Shown piece after piece: positions 36,435 through 45,599 of a DNA stretch of 64,000 nucleotides. Origin of the DNA: Rhodococcus opacus B4 (GTDB taxonomy: Bacteria > Actinomycetota > Actinomycetes > Mycobacteriales > Mycobacteriaceae); NCBI RefSeq assembly GCF_000010805.1, contig NC_012522.1, positions 2,232,001 through 2,296,000 of the forward strand, given 5' to 3'. The position numbers and the translations under genes were made by a program. Position 1 is the first letter of the stretch, and each line of letters begins with the position of its first letter. The notes beneath the pieces are model-generated. The model searched no databases. It was not told where the DNA came from and was given only the letters and a program-made list of their open reading frames with translations.

Positions 36435-36721
36435 GCGGGGGCGTCACCGTTCGGGTTCCGCGGGCTCTGGCGTCGATCGTCGGCGGGGAGCGCTCCGTGC
36501 ACGTGCCCCTCGACACCGCCTCGACGGTGTCCCACGTGCTCGACGTCCTCGCGGGAGAGTTCCCGGTCCTCGGCCGCCGGATCCGGGACGAGACCGGCGC
36601 CCTGCGGCGGTACGTCAACGTCTACGTGGACGGCGAGGACGTGCGGCTCCTCGGCGGCGTCGGCACCGCGGTGGCCCCCGGGCAGGAACTGCAGATCCTG
36701 CAGTCCGTCGCCGGTGGGTGA
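36431..36721 (+). CDS. MoaD/ThiS-family ubiquitin-like protein
   Basis: 96 residues with the beta-grasp pattern and a C-terminal S-V-A-G-G tail; the diglycine is what E1-like enzymes adenylate and convert to a thiocarboxylate in MoaD, ThiS and similar sulfur carriers. No molybdopterin or thiazole gene is nearby; its partner is the BNR protein it overlaps by 4 bp. It may be a sulfur carrier or protein modifier of unknown pathway. The ATG at 36431 is chosen because of the overlap with the BNR stop. Confidence 0.8.
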   Translation: MSGGVTVRVPRALASIVGGERSVHVPLDTASTVSHVLDVLAGEFPVLGRRIRDETGALRRYVNVYVDGEDVRLLGGVGTAVAPGQELQILQSVAGG

Positions 36722-36726
36722 GCCCG

Positions 36727-37395
36727 CTAGTCGGCCAGGTGCATCGCCACTGCCCGGGTGGGGGCGCCGTCGCCGCCCTCGAGGGAGATCGGCAGCAGGC
36801 TGACGAGCGGATCCGGGAAATCGATCCGGTCGAGCCGGCACAGGTTCTCGCCGATCACGCCGCCGGCGTCGGCGATCAGATGGTGAACCGGATATCCGCC
36901 ATCGGCGTCCTCGCCCGGTGTCTCGTCGACGCTCGGGGCGTCCAGGCAGAACGTCCGCACTCCCCGGTCGAGCAGCAGTGCGCACACCGAGGGGTCGAGG
37001 AACGGATGCGTGTAATAGGCCTCCGTTCCGTAGAACCGAGACCATCCGGTATGGAACACGGCGATGTCACCCGGCCGGACGTCGTCCGCGCGGGACCCGA
37101 TCACGTCCGGGGTAATCCGCTGCCGCGCACCGAGCCCGCGCACGTCGAACACGACGCCGCGACCGACGAACAGCTCCGGTGCCAGCCGGTCGATCGTCAC
37201 CGCACCCGCCTTCAGGTGCGCCGGGGCGTCGACGTGTGTCCCGGACTGCGAACCGATCCGGACGTCCAGGACGTTGTAGCCGTCGCGTTCGAGAGTGCAG
37301 TGCCTGATCAGGGCGGGCACCGGGTCGCCGGGATACACCTGCATCCCCGGCCCGATCGTGTGCGACAGATCCACGATTCTTCGAACTTGTGCCAT
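36727..37395 (-). CDS. Cyclase-family metal-dependent hydrolase (kynurenine formamidase-like)
   Basis: 222 residues with the family signature S-G-T-H54-V-D56-A-P-A-H60 that binds zinc or manganese, and the opening S-H-T-I-G-P-G-M-Q-V-Y-P-G-D-P. Relatives hydrolyse N-formylkynurenine, isatin or other amides and lactams. No tryptophan-degradation gene is adjacent, so the substrate is open. It converges on the MoaD-like gene (5 bp between) and is divergent from pknK. Confidence 0.8.
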   Translation of the reverse strand: MAQVRRIVDLSHTIGPGMQVYPGDPVPALIRHCTLERDGYNVLDVRIGSQSGTHVDAPAHLKAGAVTIDRLAPELFVGRGVVFDVRGLGARQRITPDVIGSRADDVRPGDIAVFHTGWSRFYGTEAYYTHPFLDPSVCALLLDRGVRTFCLDAPSVDETPGEDADGGYPVHHLIADAGGVIGENLCRLDRIDFPDPLVSLLPISLEGGDGAPTRAVAMHLAD

Positions 37396-37466
37396 CGGAC
37401 GATTGTGACCGGCCTCGGCGTCACCCGTACCGCGATATGCTCGATCACGAGCGAAGAGGTGGTGGC

Positions 37467-40400
37467 ATGACCGATTTCGACCCGCTCGCCACCCAGCGTG
37501 AGTCGGTGTCTGCGACCTTCACGGCCGAGCTGTCCGCGGTCGGGCTGGAGGACGCCAAAGAGATCGGGCACGGTGGGTTCGGGGTCGTATACCGGTGCGC
37601 GCAACCGGAACTCGACCGGACGGTGGCAGTCAAGGTCCTCACCGCGGCGCTCGACCCCGAGAACCTCGAACGCTTCCTGCGGGAGCAGCGCGCCATGGGC
37701 CGGCTGAGCGGCCACCCGCACATCGTCAACATCATGCAGGTCGGCACCACCGACACCGGCAGGCCGTACATCGTGATGCAGTACCACCCCCACGATTCGC
37801 TGGACGCGCAGATCCGGCGGCGCGGGCCCATTCCCTGGAGCGACGCCCTGCGGGTCGGGGTGAAACTCGCGGGTGCACTCGAAACGGCGCACCGGGTCGG
37901 TATCCTCCACCGGGACGTCAAACCGGGAAACATCCTGCTCACGGAGTACGGCGAACCACAGCTCACCGATTTCGGGATCGCCCGGATGTCGGGGGCGTTC
38001 GAGACGACGGCGGGCACCGTCACCGGGTCCCCCGCGTTCACCGCGCCGGAGGTGCTGTCGGGACGGACCCCGACCGCCGCGTCCGACGTGTACAGCCTGG
38101 GCGCGACCCTGTTCAGCGCGATCACCGGGCACGCCGCGTTCGAACGGCACAACGGCGAGGAGGTGATCGCGCAGTTCCTGCGCATCACCACCCAGCCCGT
38201 CCCGGACCTGCGCAGCGAGGGATTCCCGGAGGACCTCAGCGCCGTGATCCAGCGGGCGATGGCCGGGAAACCGGACGATCGCCCCGCGTCCGCCGCCGCC
38301 TTCGGGGACGAACTGCGCGAGGTCGAACGCCACCACGGCCTGGCAGTGGACGAGATGGCGATGCCCGTCGACCCCGGTGTCCATCACAGCGAGGACACCT
38401 CGCACGGCACGGTCTCGACCGTCTCCGGGCCGTTCCGGACCTCCACGACGGGACGGGCGAAGTATTCGTCGACGCCGCCGCCCGCTCCGGCCACCCGGTT
38501 CCGGCCGCCCGCCGCGACCCGGCAACTCGTGGAACGGGACCGGCTGATCGACCTGCTGCGGGCCGGCCGCCGTCGCCTGCTGACCGTGATCCACGGTCCC
38601 ACCGGATTCGGCAAGAGCACCCTCGCCACCCAGTGGCGGAACGTCCTCGCCGACGAGGGTGTCGCGGTCGCGTGGCTGACCGTCGACAGCGACGACGACA
38701 ACGTGGTCTGGTTCGTCGCCCACCTCATCGAGGCGATCCGGCGCGTGCGCCCCAACCTGGCGAAGGAACTCGGCCAGGTCCTCGAGGAGCACGACGACGA
38801 GGCCGAACGGTACGTGCTCACCTCTCTCGTCAACCAGATCCACGAGAGCGGCGAACGGATCGCCCTGATCATCGACGACTGGCAGCGGGTGTCCGAGCCC
38901 GCGACGATCGCCGCCCTGGAATTCCTCCTCGACAACGGGTGCCACCACCTGCAGGTCGTGGTGACGAGCCGGACCAGGGCCGGGTTGCCGATGAGCCGGA
39001 TGCGGGTCAAGGACGAACTCGTCGAAATCGACTATTCGGAACTGCGTTTCGACGATTCCGAAGCCCGGTCGTTCCTCGTCGACCTCGGCGGGCTGCCCCT
39101 CGACAGCGAGGACGTCACCGAACTCCGCGACTCGACGGACGGCTGGGTGGCGGCACTGCAACTGGCGTCGCTGTCGCTGCGCGGACGGGCCGACCCGTCG
39201 GAGCTGATCGCCGGACTGTCCGGGCGCCACCACGCGATCGGCGAATTCCTCGCCGAGAACGTCCTCGACACCCTCGAACCCGAGATGCTCGACTTCCTGC
39301 TCGCCACCTCGATCACCGAACGCACGTGCGGCAGTCTCGCGGGCGCCCTCGCGGGCACCGCCCGCGGGCAGGCGATGCTCGAGGCAGCCGAGGACCGGGA
39401 CCTGTTCCTGCGCCACATCGACGACGAGCGAACGTGGTTCCGCTACCACACCCTGTTCGCCGAGTTCCTGCGCCGCAGGCTCGAACGCGATCAGCCCGAC
39501 CGCGTCCGGGAACTGCACCGCGCCGCGTCCCGCTGGTTCTGCGACCACAGCCTGCTCCGCGAGGCCGTCGAGCACGCCCTCGCCGGCGGCGAAGAGCACC
39601 GCGCCGTGGAACTCGTCGAGGCCGACGGGCTGTTGCTGCTCGAGCAGTCGCAGTCGGCGACGCTGTCCGCGGTGGTCGACATGCTGCCGCCGGGTCTCGT
39701 CGCCGCGAGCGCCCGGCTGCAGGTCACGACCGCGTGGGCGAACGCGATGTCGCACCGGATGTCGACGGCCGAACGGGCACTCGAACGGGCTGAATGGGCA
39801 CTCGAGCAAACCGAAATCCGCGACGCCGCCGCCCTGCGCGCCGAGGTCGGCGCTGTCCGCGCCGTGATCGAACTCCGCGCCGACCGGATCGAGCGCATCG
39901 ACGACCTCGTCGCCGACGTGCTCGCGCAGCCGGAGTCTCTGCACCCGTGGGTGGTGTGCGCCGCATTCAACGTCACCACGTTCGCCGCGGTGTACCGCTT
40001 CGACTTCGCGGAAGTCCGCCGGATCCAGGAGGTCGCGCGACCCTTCTACGAGCGGAACAAGGGACCGCACAACGTCGTTCACGGCCAGAGCTATCTGGGT
40101 GTCGCATCGTGTGAGCAACTCGACATCGACGATGCCGTGGACCGTTTCCGGCGCGCCCGCCGAGCCGGCCGGAAACTGGGCGGGCCGCGAGCGCCGTCCG
40201 CTCGGCTCGCGGGATCACTGCTCGGTGAGGTGCTCTACGAACGCGGGGACATCGAGGAAGCCGAGCGACTCCTCGACGACGGATACACCCTGGCGATCGA
40301 AACCGGCGGTGTCGATTTCAAGGTCGCCCGCTTCGTCACCGGGGCGCACGTCAAGGCGCTGCGCGGCGACCGGGAGGAAGCGAGAAAACGCCTGCACACC

Positions 40401-40958
40401 GGACTCGAAGTGGCCGAGACCTACTCCCTCGCCCGCCTTCGGGCCCGCGTCGAGAACGAACGCCGACGGCTCGGCATCACCCCGCATCCGACCCTCGGTG
40501 CACCCGATCCGGTCCGGTTCGAGAAGCGGCGGCGCCCGGTCGAGGGTATCGACGAGATAGTCGCGCAGGTCGAGGAGGCCACCGCGGTTCGGATGCTGCT
40601 CGCCACCGGATCGCCCGCGAATATCGAGTCGGCGTACGCCTGGGCGCAGGAGTGGACCGACCGGCTGGCAGGTACGGGCCGCAACCGGGCCCACCTGCTG
40701 GCGGAGCGGCTGCGGGTGGCCTGCCTCGCCGCGGCGGGCCGCGAAGACGAGGCGAAGCAGGCACTCGCATCCATCGCCTCGATCTGCGCGGCGCGGGGAC
40801 TGCTCCGGATACTTCCCGACGGCGGGCCCTCCGTCGTCGCCCTGATCGCCGATCTCCGCGCGGATCAACTGGCCGGCGAGTGGCCCGCCGGCCGGCCGAC
40901 GGTCCCCTCCGACTTTCTGGAGGAGCTGCAGAACTCGACGTCTCCGTACACCATGTGA
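37467..40958 (+). CDS. pknK: PknK-like serine/threonine protein kinase with MalT-type ATPase and TPR region
   Basis: 1,163 residues. The kinase domain (about 30-290) has glycine loop G-H-G-G-F-G (34-39), K56, H-R-D150 and D-F-G (168-170). A linker (290-350) leads to a signal-transduction ATPase with Walker A G-P-T-G-F-G-K-S-T (377-385) and a long helical TPR-like half. The layout matches mycobacterial PknK (about 1,110 residues), a regulator of growth and translation. No GerE/LuxR helix-turn-helix can be seen at the C-terminus, so direct DNA binding by that means is not supported. The ATG at 37467 has AGAGG upstream; upstream in-frame codons overlap the divergent cyclase gene's promoter. Confidence 0.87.
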   Translation: MTDFDPLATQRESVSATFTAELSAVGLEDAKEIGHGGFGVVYRCAQPELDRTVAVKVLTAALDPENLERFLREQRAMGRLSGHPHIVNIMQVGTTDTGRPYIVMQYHPHDSLDAQIRRRGPIPWSDALRVGVKLAGALETAHRVGILHRDVKPGNILLTEYGEPQLTDFGIARMSGAFETTAGTVTGSPAFTAPEVLSGRTPTAASDVYSLGATLFSAITGHAAFERHNGEEVIAQFLRITTQPVPDLRSEGFPEDLSAVIQRAMAGKPDDRPASAAAFGDELREVERHHGLAVDEMAMPVDPGVHHSEDTSHGTVSTVSGPFRTSTTGRAKYSSTPPPAPATRFRPPAATRQLVERDRLIDLLRAGRRRLLTVIHGPTGFGKSTLATQWRNVLADEGVAVAWLTVDSDDDNVVWFVAHLIEAIRRVRPNLAKELGQVLEEHDDEAERYVLTSLVNQIHESGERIALIIDDWQRVSEPATIAALEFLLDNGCHHLQVVVTSRTRAGLPMSRMRVKDELVEIDYSELRFDDSEARSFLVDLGGLPLDSEDVTELRDSTDGWVAALQLASLSLRGRADPSELIAGLSGRHHAIGEFLAENVLDTLEPEMLDFLLATSITERTCGSLAGALAGTARGQAMLEAAEDRDLFLRHIDDERTWFRYHTLFAEFLRRRLERDQPDRVRELHRAASRWFCDHSLLREAVEHALAGGEEHRAVELVEADGLLLLEQSQSATLSAVVDMLPPGLVAASARLQVTTAWANAMSHRMSTAERALERAEWALEQTEIRDAAALRAEVGAVRAVIELRADRIERIDDLVADVLAQPESLHPWVVCAAFNVTTFAAVYRFDFAEVRRIQEVARPFYERNKGPHNVVHGQSYLGVASCEQLDIDDAVDRFRRARRAGRKLGGPRAPSARLAGSLLGEVLYERGDIEEAERLLDDGYTLAIETGGVDFKVARFVTGAHVKALRGDREEARKRLHTGLEVAETYSLARLRARVENERRRLGITPHPTLGAPDPVRFEKRRRPVEGIDEIVAQVEEATAVRMLLATGSPANIESAYAWAQEWTDRLAGTGRNRAHLLAERLRVACLAAAGREDEAKQALASIASICAARGLLRILPDGGPSVVALIADLRADQLAGEWPAGRPTVPSDFLEELQNSTSPYTM

Positions 40959-40965
40959 CCGGCGG

Positions 40966-41981
40966 TCAGGACGGGGTGGGCGCCTCCTCCAGGATCAGTC
41001 CCGCGGCGCGCAGGTCCTGCCAGAATTCGGCCGGGATCGGGTGTTCGAGCCAGGCCGCGTTCTGCCGCAACTGGTCGCAGTTCCGGGCGCCCAGCAGAAG
41101 CTCCCGCACCGCCGGATGCGCGGCCGCGAACTGAATCGACGCGGCCGCCAACGGAACCCCGTGGCGCGCGCAGAACTTCTCGATGTCGCGAACCCGGCTC
41201 AGCACATCTTCCGGCGCCGGCTGGTAGTTGAACTTCGCTCCGGGCACCGCGCCGGTGGCCAGGACACCCGAGTTGAACACACCGCCGAGCACGATCGCGA
41301 CGTCGCGCTCCACCGCGAGCGGCAGCAGGTCCGTCACCGGATCCTGCTCGAGCAGTGTGTATCTCCCCGCGAGGAGGACGCAGTCGAGATCGACGCGTTC
41401 GAGGGCAGTGACGCAGACGTCGGCCTCGTTGACCCCGATACCGATCGCCCGGACCACACCCTCGTCCCGCAACCGGATCAGCGCGGGAAACGCGCCCTCG
41501 AGCGCCTCCGCGAACCGCGCGGGCTGGGCGTCGCCGTGCGTGTACCGGTCGACGTCGTGCACGTAGAGGATGTCGAACCTGTCCTGGCACATGCGCTGCA
41601 GACTGTCCTCCACCTGCCGCAGCACCGCGTCGTACGAGTAGTCGAAGTCCGCCCGGAACGGCGGTGTGTCCACCCAGATTCCGGTGTCGAACGACCCACG
41701 GGGCGCGGGTGTCAGCGTGCGCCCGACCTTCGTGGACAGCACGTAGTCGCCGCGGTCCCTCGTCAGCAGTGCATGGCCGACCCGGTGCTCGGACAGCCCG
41801 TGCCCGTACATGGGCGCGGTGTCGAACGACCGCACACCCATGTCCCAGGCCTCGGCGATCTGCGCCGGGCGTCCGCCTCGGCGATCGGCCGGAAGATGTT
41901 GCCGATCGGCGCACCGCCGTAGCCGAGCAGGGTCACGTCGAAGCCGGCGCGCCCGAACGTCCGAATGTCGTTCACCTTCAC
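40966..41981 (-). pseudogene. Aldo/keto reductase, frameshifted near its N-terminus
   Basis: Starts at GTG 41981, overlapping the stop of the upstream gene (GTGA). The first 38 codons give a good aldo/keto reductase start (L-L-G-Y-G-G-A-P-I-G-N), but from about 41868 the homologous sequence (A-E-A-W-D-M-G-V-R-S-F-D-T-A-P-M-Y-G onward) continues in another frame. Restoring one base in the GC run at about 41864-41872 rejoins the two into a roughly 339-residue protein like D-threo-aldose/fucose dehydrogenase. This is either a real one-base deletion that kills the last gene of the operon or a sequencing error in a C/G run. The rest of the frame, down to 40966, is intact. Confidence 0.75.
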
Positions 41982-42469
41982 GGTTTCTCGCCTCCGTCAC
42001 CGAGGAACAGGGTGCCCGGGTCGCGCAGCACCGCGTCCATCTCCCGAAGGCACACGAGCTTGATCGCCGAGACGACGAGCTCCGAATAGAACTGGTCGTG
42101 GAACCACTTGTCGCCGCTGTACGCCACGACGAGCCCGCCCTCGCCCACGGCACTGCCACCCCATTTGGTCCACCCCTGCTGGTAGAGGTACGGGTGCAAC
42201 TGCTGCACGGCGTGCGACGGCAGCCCGGTGGTCCAGCTGATCCGCGCCTTCGACTCGGCGATCGCATCGTACGGCCCGCGCCAGTCCTTCTTCTCACCCC
42301 AGCTGCGGCGGTAGACGACGGGCAACTCCACATCGGCGGACGGTGCGACGCCCGGCCGGAGCACGACGAGGTGCCCTGCAGATCCGTGGGAGAGGTTCTC
42401 GATCGACGGCAGGGCGAGTTCGACGGCTTCCCTGGCGACGGACTCGGTCAGTCCGGAAAAATTGGTCAT
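41978..42469 (-). CDS. Small conserved protein, possibly GlcG/HbpS-like
   Basis: 163 residues from the ATG at 42469 (AAGGA about 8 nt upstream). I do not recognise it firmly. A middle A-I-A-E-S-K-A-R-I-S-W stretch and a later G-E-G-G-L-V-V-A-Y-S-G-D region recall the GlcG/HbpS (DUF336) fold, members of which accompany oxidases or bind haem and cobalamin. No signal peptide or membrane helix. It sits between the GMC oxidoreductase (4 bp after its stop) and the aldo/keto reductase (4-bp overlap), so it probably serves the same pathway. Confidence 0.55.
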   Translation of the reverse strand: MTNFSGLTESVAREAVELALPSIENLSHGSAGHLVVLRPGVAPSADVELPVVYRRSWGEKKDWRGPYDAIAESKARISWTTGLPSHAVQQLHPYLYQQGWTKWGGSAVGEGGLVVAYSGDKWFHDQFYSELVVSAIKLVCLREMDAVLRDPGTLFLGDGGEKP

Positions 42470-42473
42470 GCGG

Positions 42474-44075
42474 TCATCCTTCCCCACGGATCAGGTCGAC
42501 GGCCTTCTCGGCGATCATCACCGTGGGCGCCTGCGTGTTGGAACTGACGATCCGCGGCATGACGGACGAGTCGACCACCCGCAGCCCCTCGATGCCCTGC
42601 ACCTTCAGTTCCGGTGAGACCACGGCCTCGTCGCCGACGCCCATCGCGCACGTGCCGACCGGGTGGTACGAGGTACGACCGTATGCGCGGACGAATTTCA
42701 CGTAGTCGTCCTTGGTGTTCACCGACAGTCCGCCGGCGAGGTGCTCGGCCTTGATGTGCCGGGCCATCGACGACTGCGCCATGATCTCGCGGCTCTGCCG
42801 CAGCCCCTCGATGCTCGACTCGAGGTCGAAGTCGGTGGCGAGGAAGTTCGGGTCGATCAGCGGCGCGGCGGTGGGATCGTTCGACCTGATCTTCACCGAA
42901 CCGCGGCTCTCCGGCCGCAGCGCGTACGAGTTCAGGGTGCAGCCGTAGCCGGGACGGACCGCCGCCACACCGGCCTCGACGCCGGCGGCGGGCAGGAAGT
43001 GGAACTGCAGGTCCGGGATCGACTCCCCCGCGTGCCCGAAACTGAATCCGCCTGCCTCGACGACCGTCGACGCCAGCGGGCCCCGCCGGAAGGCGGCGTA
43101 CTCGAGACCCGCCTTGGCCGTGGCGGGACGGATCAGGTTCAACCGGTCGAGACTCTGGTATTCGCGGAGTTCGTAGATGACGTCGAGGTCGCAGTGGTCG
43201 TGCAGGTTCCGGCCGACCCCGGGAAGTGCATGGGCCACCTCGACGTTCGCGTCCCGGAGGTCGTCGGGATGACCGATTCCCGACAACTGCAGGATCTTGG
43301 GCGATCCGAACGCGCCCGCGGCGACGAGCACCTCGCGCGACGCGCGGAACGTCTCCACGCCGTGCGGGGTGAGCACCTCGATCCCGGTGGCGCGTCCGCC
43401 GTCGAGCAGCACCCGCGACACGGCGACGTTCTCCCGCACCGTCAGGTTGGGCCGCTTCCTGGCGGGTGCGAGGTAGGCGCCCGCGGCGCTGCACCGGCGG
43501 GCGTTCTTGGTGGTCGTCTGGTAGAGGCCGACACCGTGCTGGCGATCGCCGTTGAAGTCGCCGTTGAAGGGCAGCCCGAATTCCTGCCCCGCCTGGACGA
43601 ACGACTTCGACAGCGGATGGGGGTTGATCGGGTCGGAGACCCCGAGTGGGCCGTCGGTCCCGTGGTACGGCGCCGACAGCCGTTCGTTGTCCTCGGACCG
43701 GAGGAAGTACTTCTGGATCTCGTCGAACGACCATCCCGCGCAGCCGTACTTCAGCGCCCACTCGTCGTAGTCCTCGTGCGCGCCGCGGGTGAACACCTGG
43801 GCGTTGATCGACCCGCCACCGCCGATGACCTTGCCCTGCGCGAGGGGAATGACCCGGTCGTTGCAGTGCTTCTGCGGGACACTCGAGAATCCCCAGTCGT
43901 ATTTGCTCGCAGTGAGTTTCGCGAAGCCCGCGGGCACGTGGATGAACGGATGGCGGTCGTTGCCGCCCGCCTCGAGCAGGAGAACTCGGACGTTCGGGTC
44001 CTCGGTCAGCCGTCCGGCCAGCACGCAGCCGGCGGTGCCGCCGCCCGCGATGACATAGTCGTAGGTGGCGCTCAT
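42474..44075 (-). CDS. GMC-family FAD-dependent alcohol oxidoreductase
   Basis: 533 residues. N-terminal FAD motif G-G-G-T-A-G-C (11-17), the second GMC signature region, and the C-terminal active-site pair His (S-Y-H-P-V-G-T-C) and Asn (S-S-N-T-Q-A-P). It resembles choline dehydrogenase and polyethylene-glycol/alcohol dehydrogenases and should oxidise a primary alcohol to an aldehyde. The ATG at 44075 overlaps the aldehyde dehydrogenase stop (ATGA), coupling the two consecutive oxidation steps. Confidence 0.88.
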   Translation of the reverse strand: MSATYDYVIAGGGTAGCVLAGRLTEDPNVRVLLLEAGGNDRHPFIHVPAGFAKLTASKYDWGFSSVPQKHCNDRVIPLAQGKVIGGGGSINAQVFTRGAHEDYDEWALKYGCAGWSFDEIQKYFLRSEDNERLSAPYHGTDGPLGVSDPINPHPLSKSFVQAGQEFGLPFNGDFNGDRQHGVGLYQTTTKNARRCSAAGAYLAPARKRPNLTVRENVAVSRVLLDGGRATGIEVLTPHGVETFRASREVLVAAGAFGSPKILQLSGIGHPDDLRDANVEVAHALPGVGRNLHDHCDLDVIYELREYQSLDRLNLIRPATAKAGLEYAAFRRGPLASTVVEAGGFSFGHAGESIPDLQFHFLPAAGVEAGVAAVRPGYGCTLNSYALRPESRGSVKIRSNDPTAAPLIDPNFLATDFDLESSIEGLRQSREIMAQSSMARHIKAEHLAGGLSVNTKDDYVKFVRAYGRTSYHPVGTCAMGVGDEAVVSPELKVQGIEGLRVVDSSVMPRIVSSNTQAPTVMIAEKAVDLIRGEG

Positions 44076-45583
44076 CGGGTGCCTCCGGTCCAGTTCGGGA
44101 ACACGCGCGTGCGCGGTCCGGTGCGGATCTGAATGGTCTTGACGTCGGTGAATTCGTCGAATCCGGCCTGCCCCATCTCGCGGCCGAACCCGCTCTGCTT
44201 CATTCCGCCGGCGGGCAGTTGCGGGGCGCCGTCGATGGTGGTGTTCACCCATACCCGGCCGCTCCGCATCTCCTTCGCCACCCGCAGCGCCTTGTCGATG
44301 TTCTTGGTCCAGATCGACCCGGCCAGACCGTATTCCGTGGCGTTGGCGAGCCGGATGGCGTGGTCGACGTCGCTGAAGCGGGTGACGGTGAGGACGGGAC
44401 CGAAGATCTCCTCCTGGAAGGCGGCGGACTCTGCGGCCACGCCGTCGAGGATCGTCGGGGCGACGAAATGCCCTCTCCCCCAGTTCTCTCCCTCGAGCCG
44501 GGCGCCGCCGGTGAGGACGGTCGCGCCGTCCCGCCGCGCCGCGTCGATGTGCCCGAGTACCTTCTCGAGGTGACCGGCGTCGATCATCGGGCCCAGCTCG
44601 CTCGCCTCGTCGAGCGGCCCGCCCACGGTGATGCGGCCCGCGGCCTCGACGAGGCGCGCGACGAACGCGTCCGCGATCGAATCCTGGACCAGGAGCCGGG
44701 CCCCCGACACGCAGCACTCGCCCTGATTGAAGAACACACCGAACAGGACGCCGTCGAGTGCGTCGTCGAGGTCGGCGTCGTCGAACACGACGCTGGCCGC
44801 CTTGCCGCCCAGTTCCATCGACAGCCGCTTGACGCTGCCCGCCGACGCCTCGACGATCCGCTTGCCGGTCTCCGTGCTCCCGGTGAACGACAGGATGTCG
44901 ACCAGGCTGCTCTCCGCGAGGGGTGCACCGACCACCGAACCGGCACCGGTGACCACGTTGACCACCCCGTCGGGGACCCCGGCCTCGGTGAGCAACCGGG
45001 CCAGCTCGACGGCGGTGCCGGATGTAACCTCGGCGGGCTTGACCACCGCCGTGCAGCCCGCGCCGAGTGCGAACGGCAGCTTCTGCGCGAGCAGCAGCAG
45101 CGGGAAGTTCCACGGGATGATCATGCCGACCACACCGGCGGGTTCGCGGACCACCATCGCGGTGCAATTCTCGCCGAGCGCGGTGTGGGCCTCGCCGTGC
45201 ATCGTCATGGCCAGCGCGGCGGCGTACTCGAACAGTTCGATGCTCGCCCCGACGTCGCCGCGGGCCAGGGTGATCGGCTTGCCGGACTCTTCCGCGTCGA
45301 TCCGGGCGAGACGTTCCTCGTCCCGGCGCATCAGCCCGGCGCAGCGCAGCAGTGCCCGGCCCCGGTCCATCGCGGTCCATCGCGGCCATTCGCCCTCGTC
45401 GAAGGCCTCCCGCGCGACCGCGATGGCGTCGACGGCGTCGGCGCGGGTGCCCGCGGTGAACGTGGCGACCACGCGTCCGTCGGCCGGGCCGACCCGCTCG
45501 ACGACGGTGTCCGACGGGGGCACACTGCGCCCGCCGATGAAGTGTCCATAGCTACGGATCTGTGTTGCTTCGATTGTCGACAT
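44072..45583 (-). CDS. NAD-dependent aldehyde dehydrogenase
   Basis: 503 residues with the normal ALDH layout: P-W-N-F (158-161), G-S-T-E-T-G near 235-240, general base E257 (E-L-G-G-K) and nucleophile C291 in F-F-N-Q-G-E-C-C. It oxidises an aldehyde to the acid. It sits between the NDMA-type alcohol dehydrogenase and the GMC oxidoreductase, either of which could supply its substrate. Confidence 0.9.
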   Translation of the reverse strand: MSTIEATQIRSYGHFIGGRSVPPSDTVVERVGPADGRVVATFTAGTRADAVDAIAVAREAFDEGEWPRWTAMDRGRALLRCAGLMRRDEERLARIDAEESGKPITLARGDVGASIELFEYAAALAMTMHGEAHTALGENCTAMVVREPAGVVGMIIPWNFPLLLLAQKLPFALGAGCTAVVKPAEVTSGTAVELARLLTEAGVPDGVVNVVTGAGSVVGAPLAESSLVDILSFTGSTETGKRIVEASAGSVKRLSMELGGKAASVVFDDADLDDALDGVLFGVFFNQGECCVSGARLLVQDSIADAFVARLVEAAGRITVGGPLDEASELGPMIDAGHLEKVLGHIDAARRDGATVLTGGARLEGENWGRGHFVAPTILDGVAAESAAFQEEIFGPVLTVTRFSDVDHAIRLANATEYGLAGSIWTKNIDKALRVAKEMRSGRVWVNTTIDGAPQLPAGGMKQSGFGREMGQAGFDEFTDVKTIQIRTGPRTRVFPNWTGGTR

Positions 45584-45599
45584 GTGTGGCAGTTCCTCG

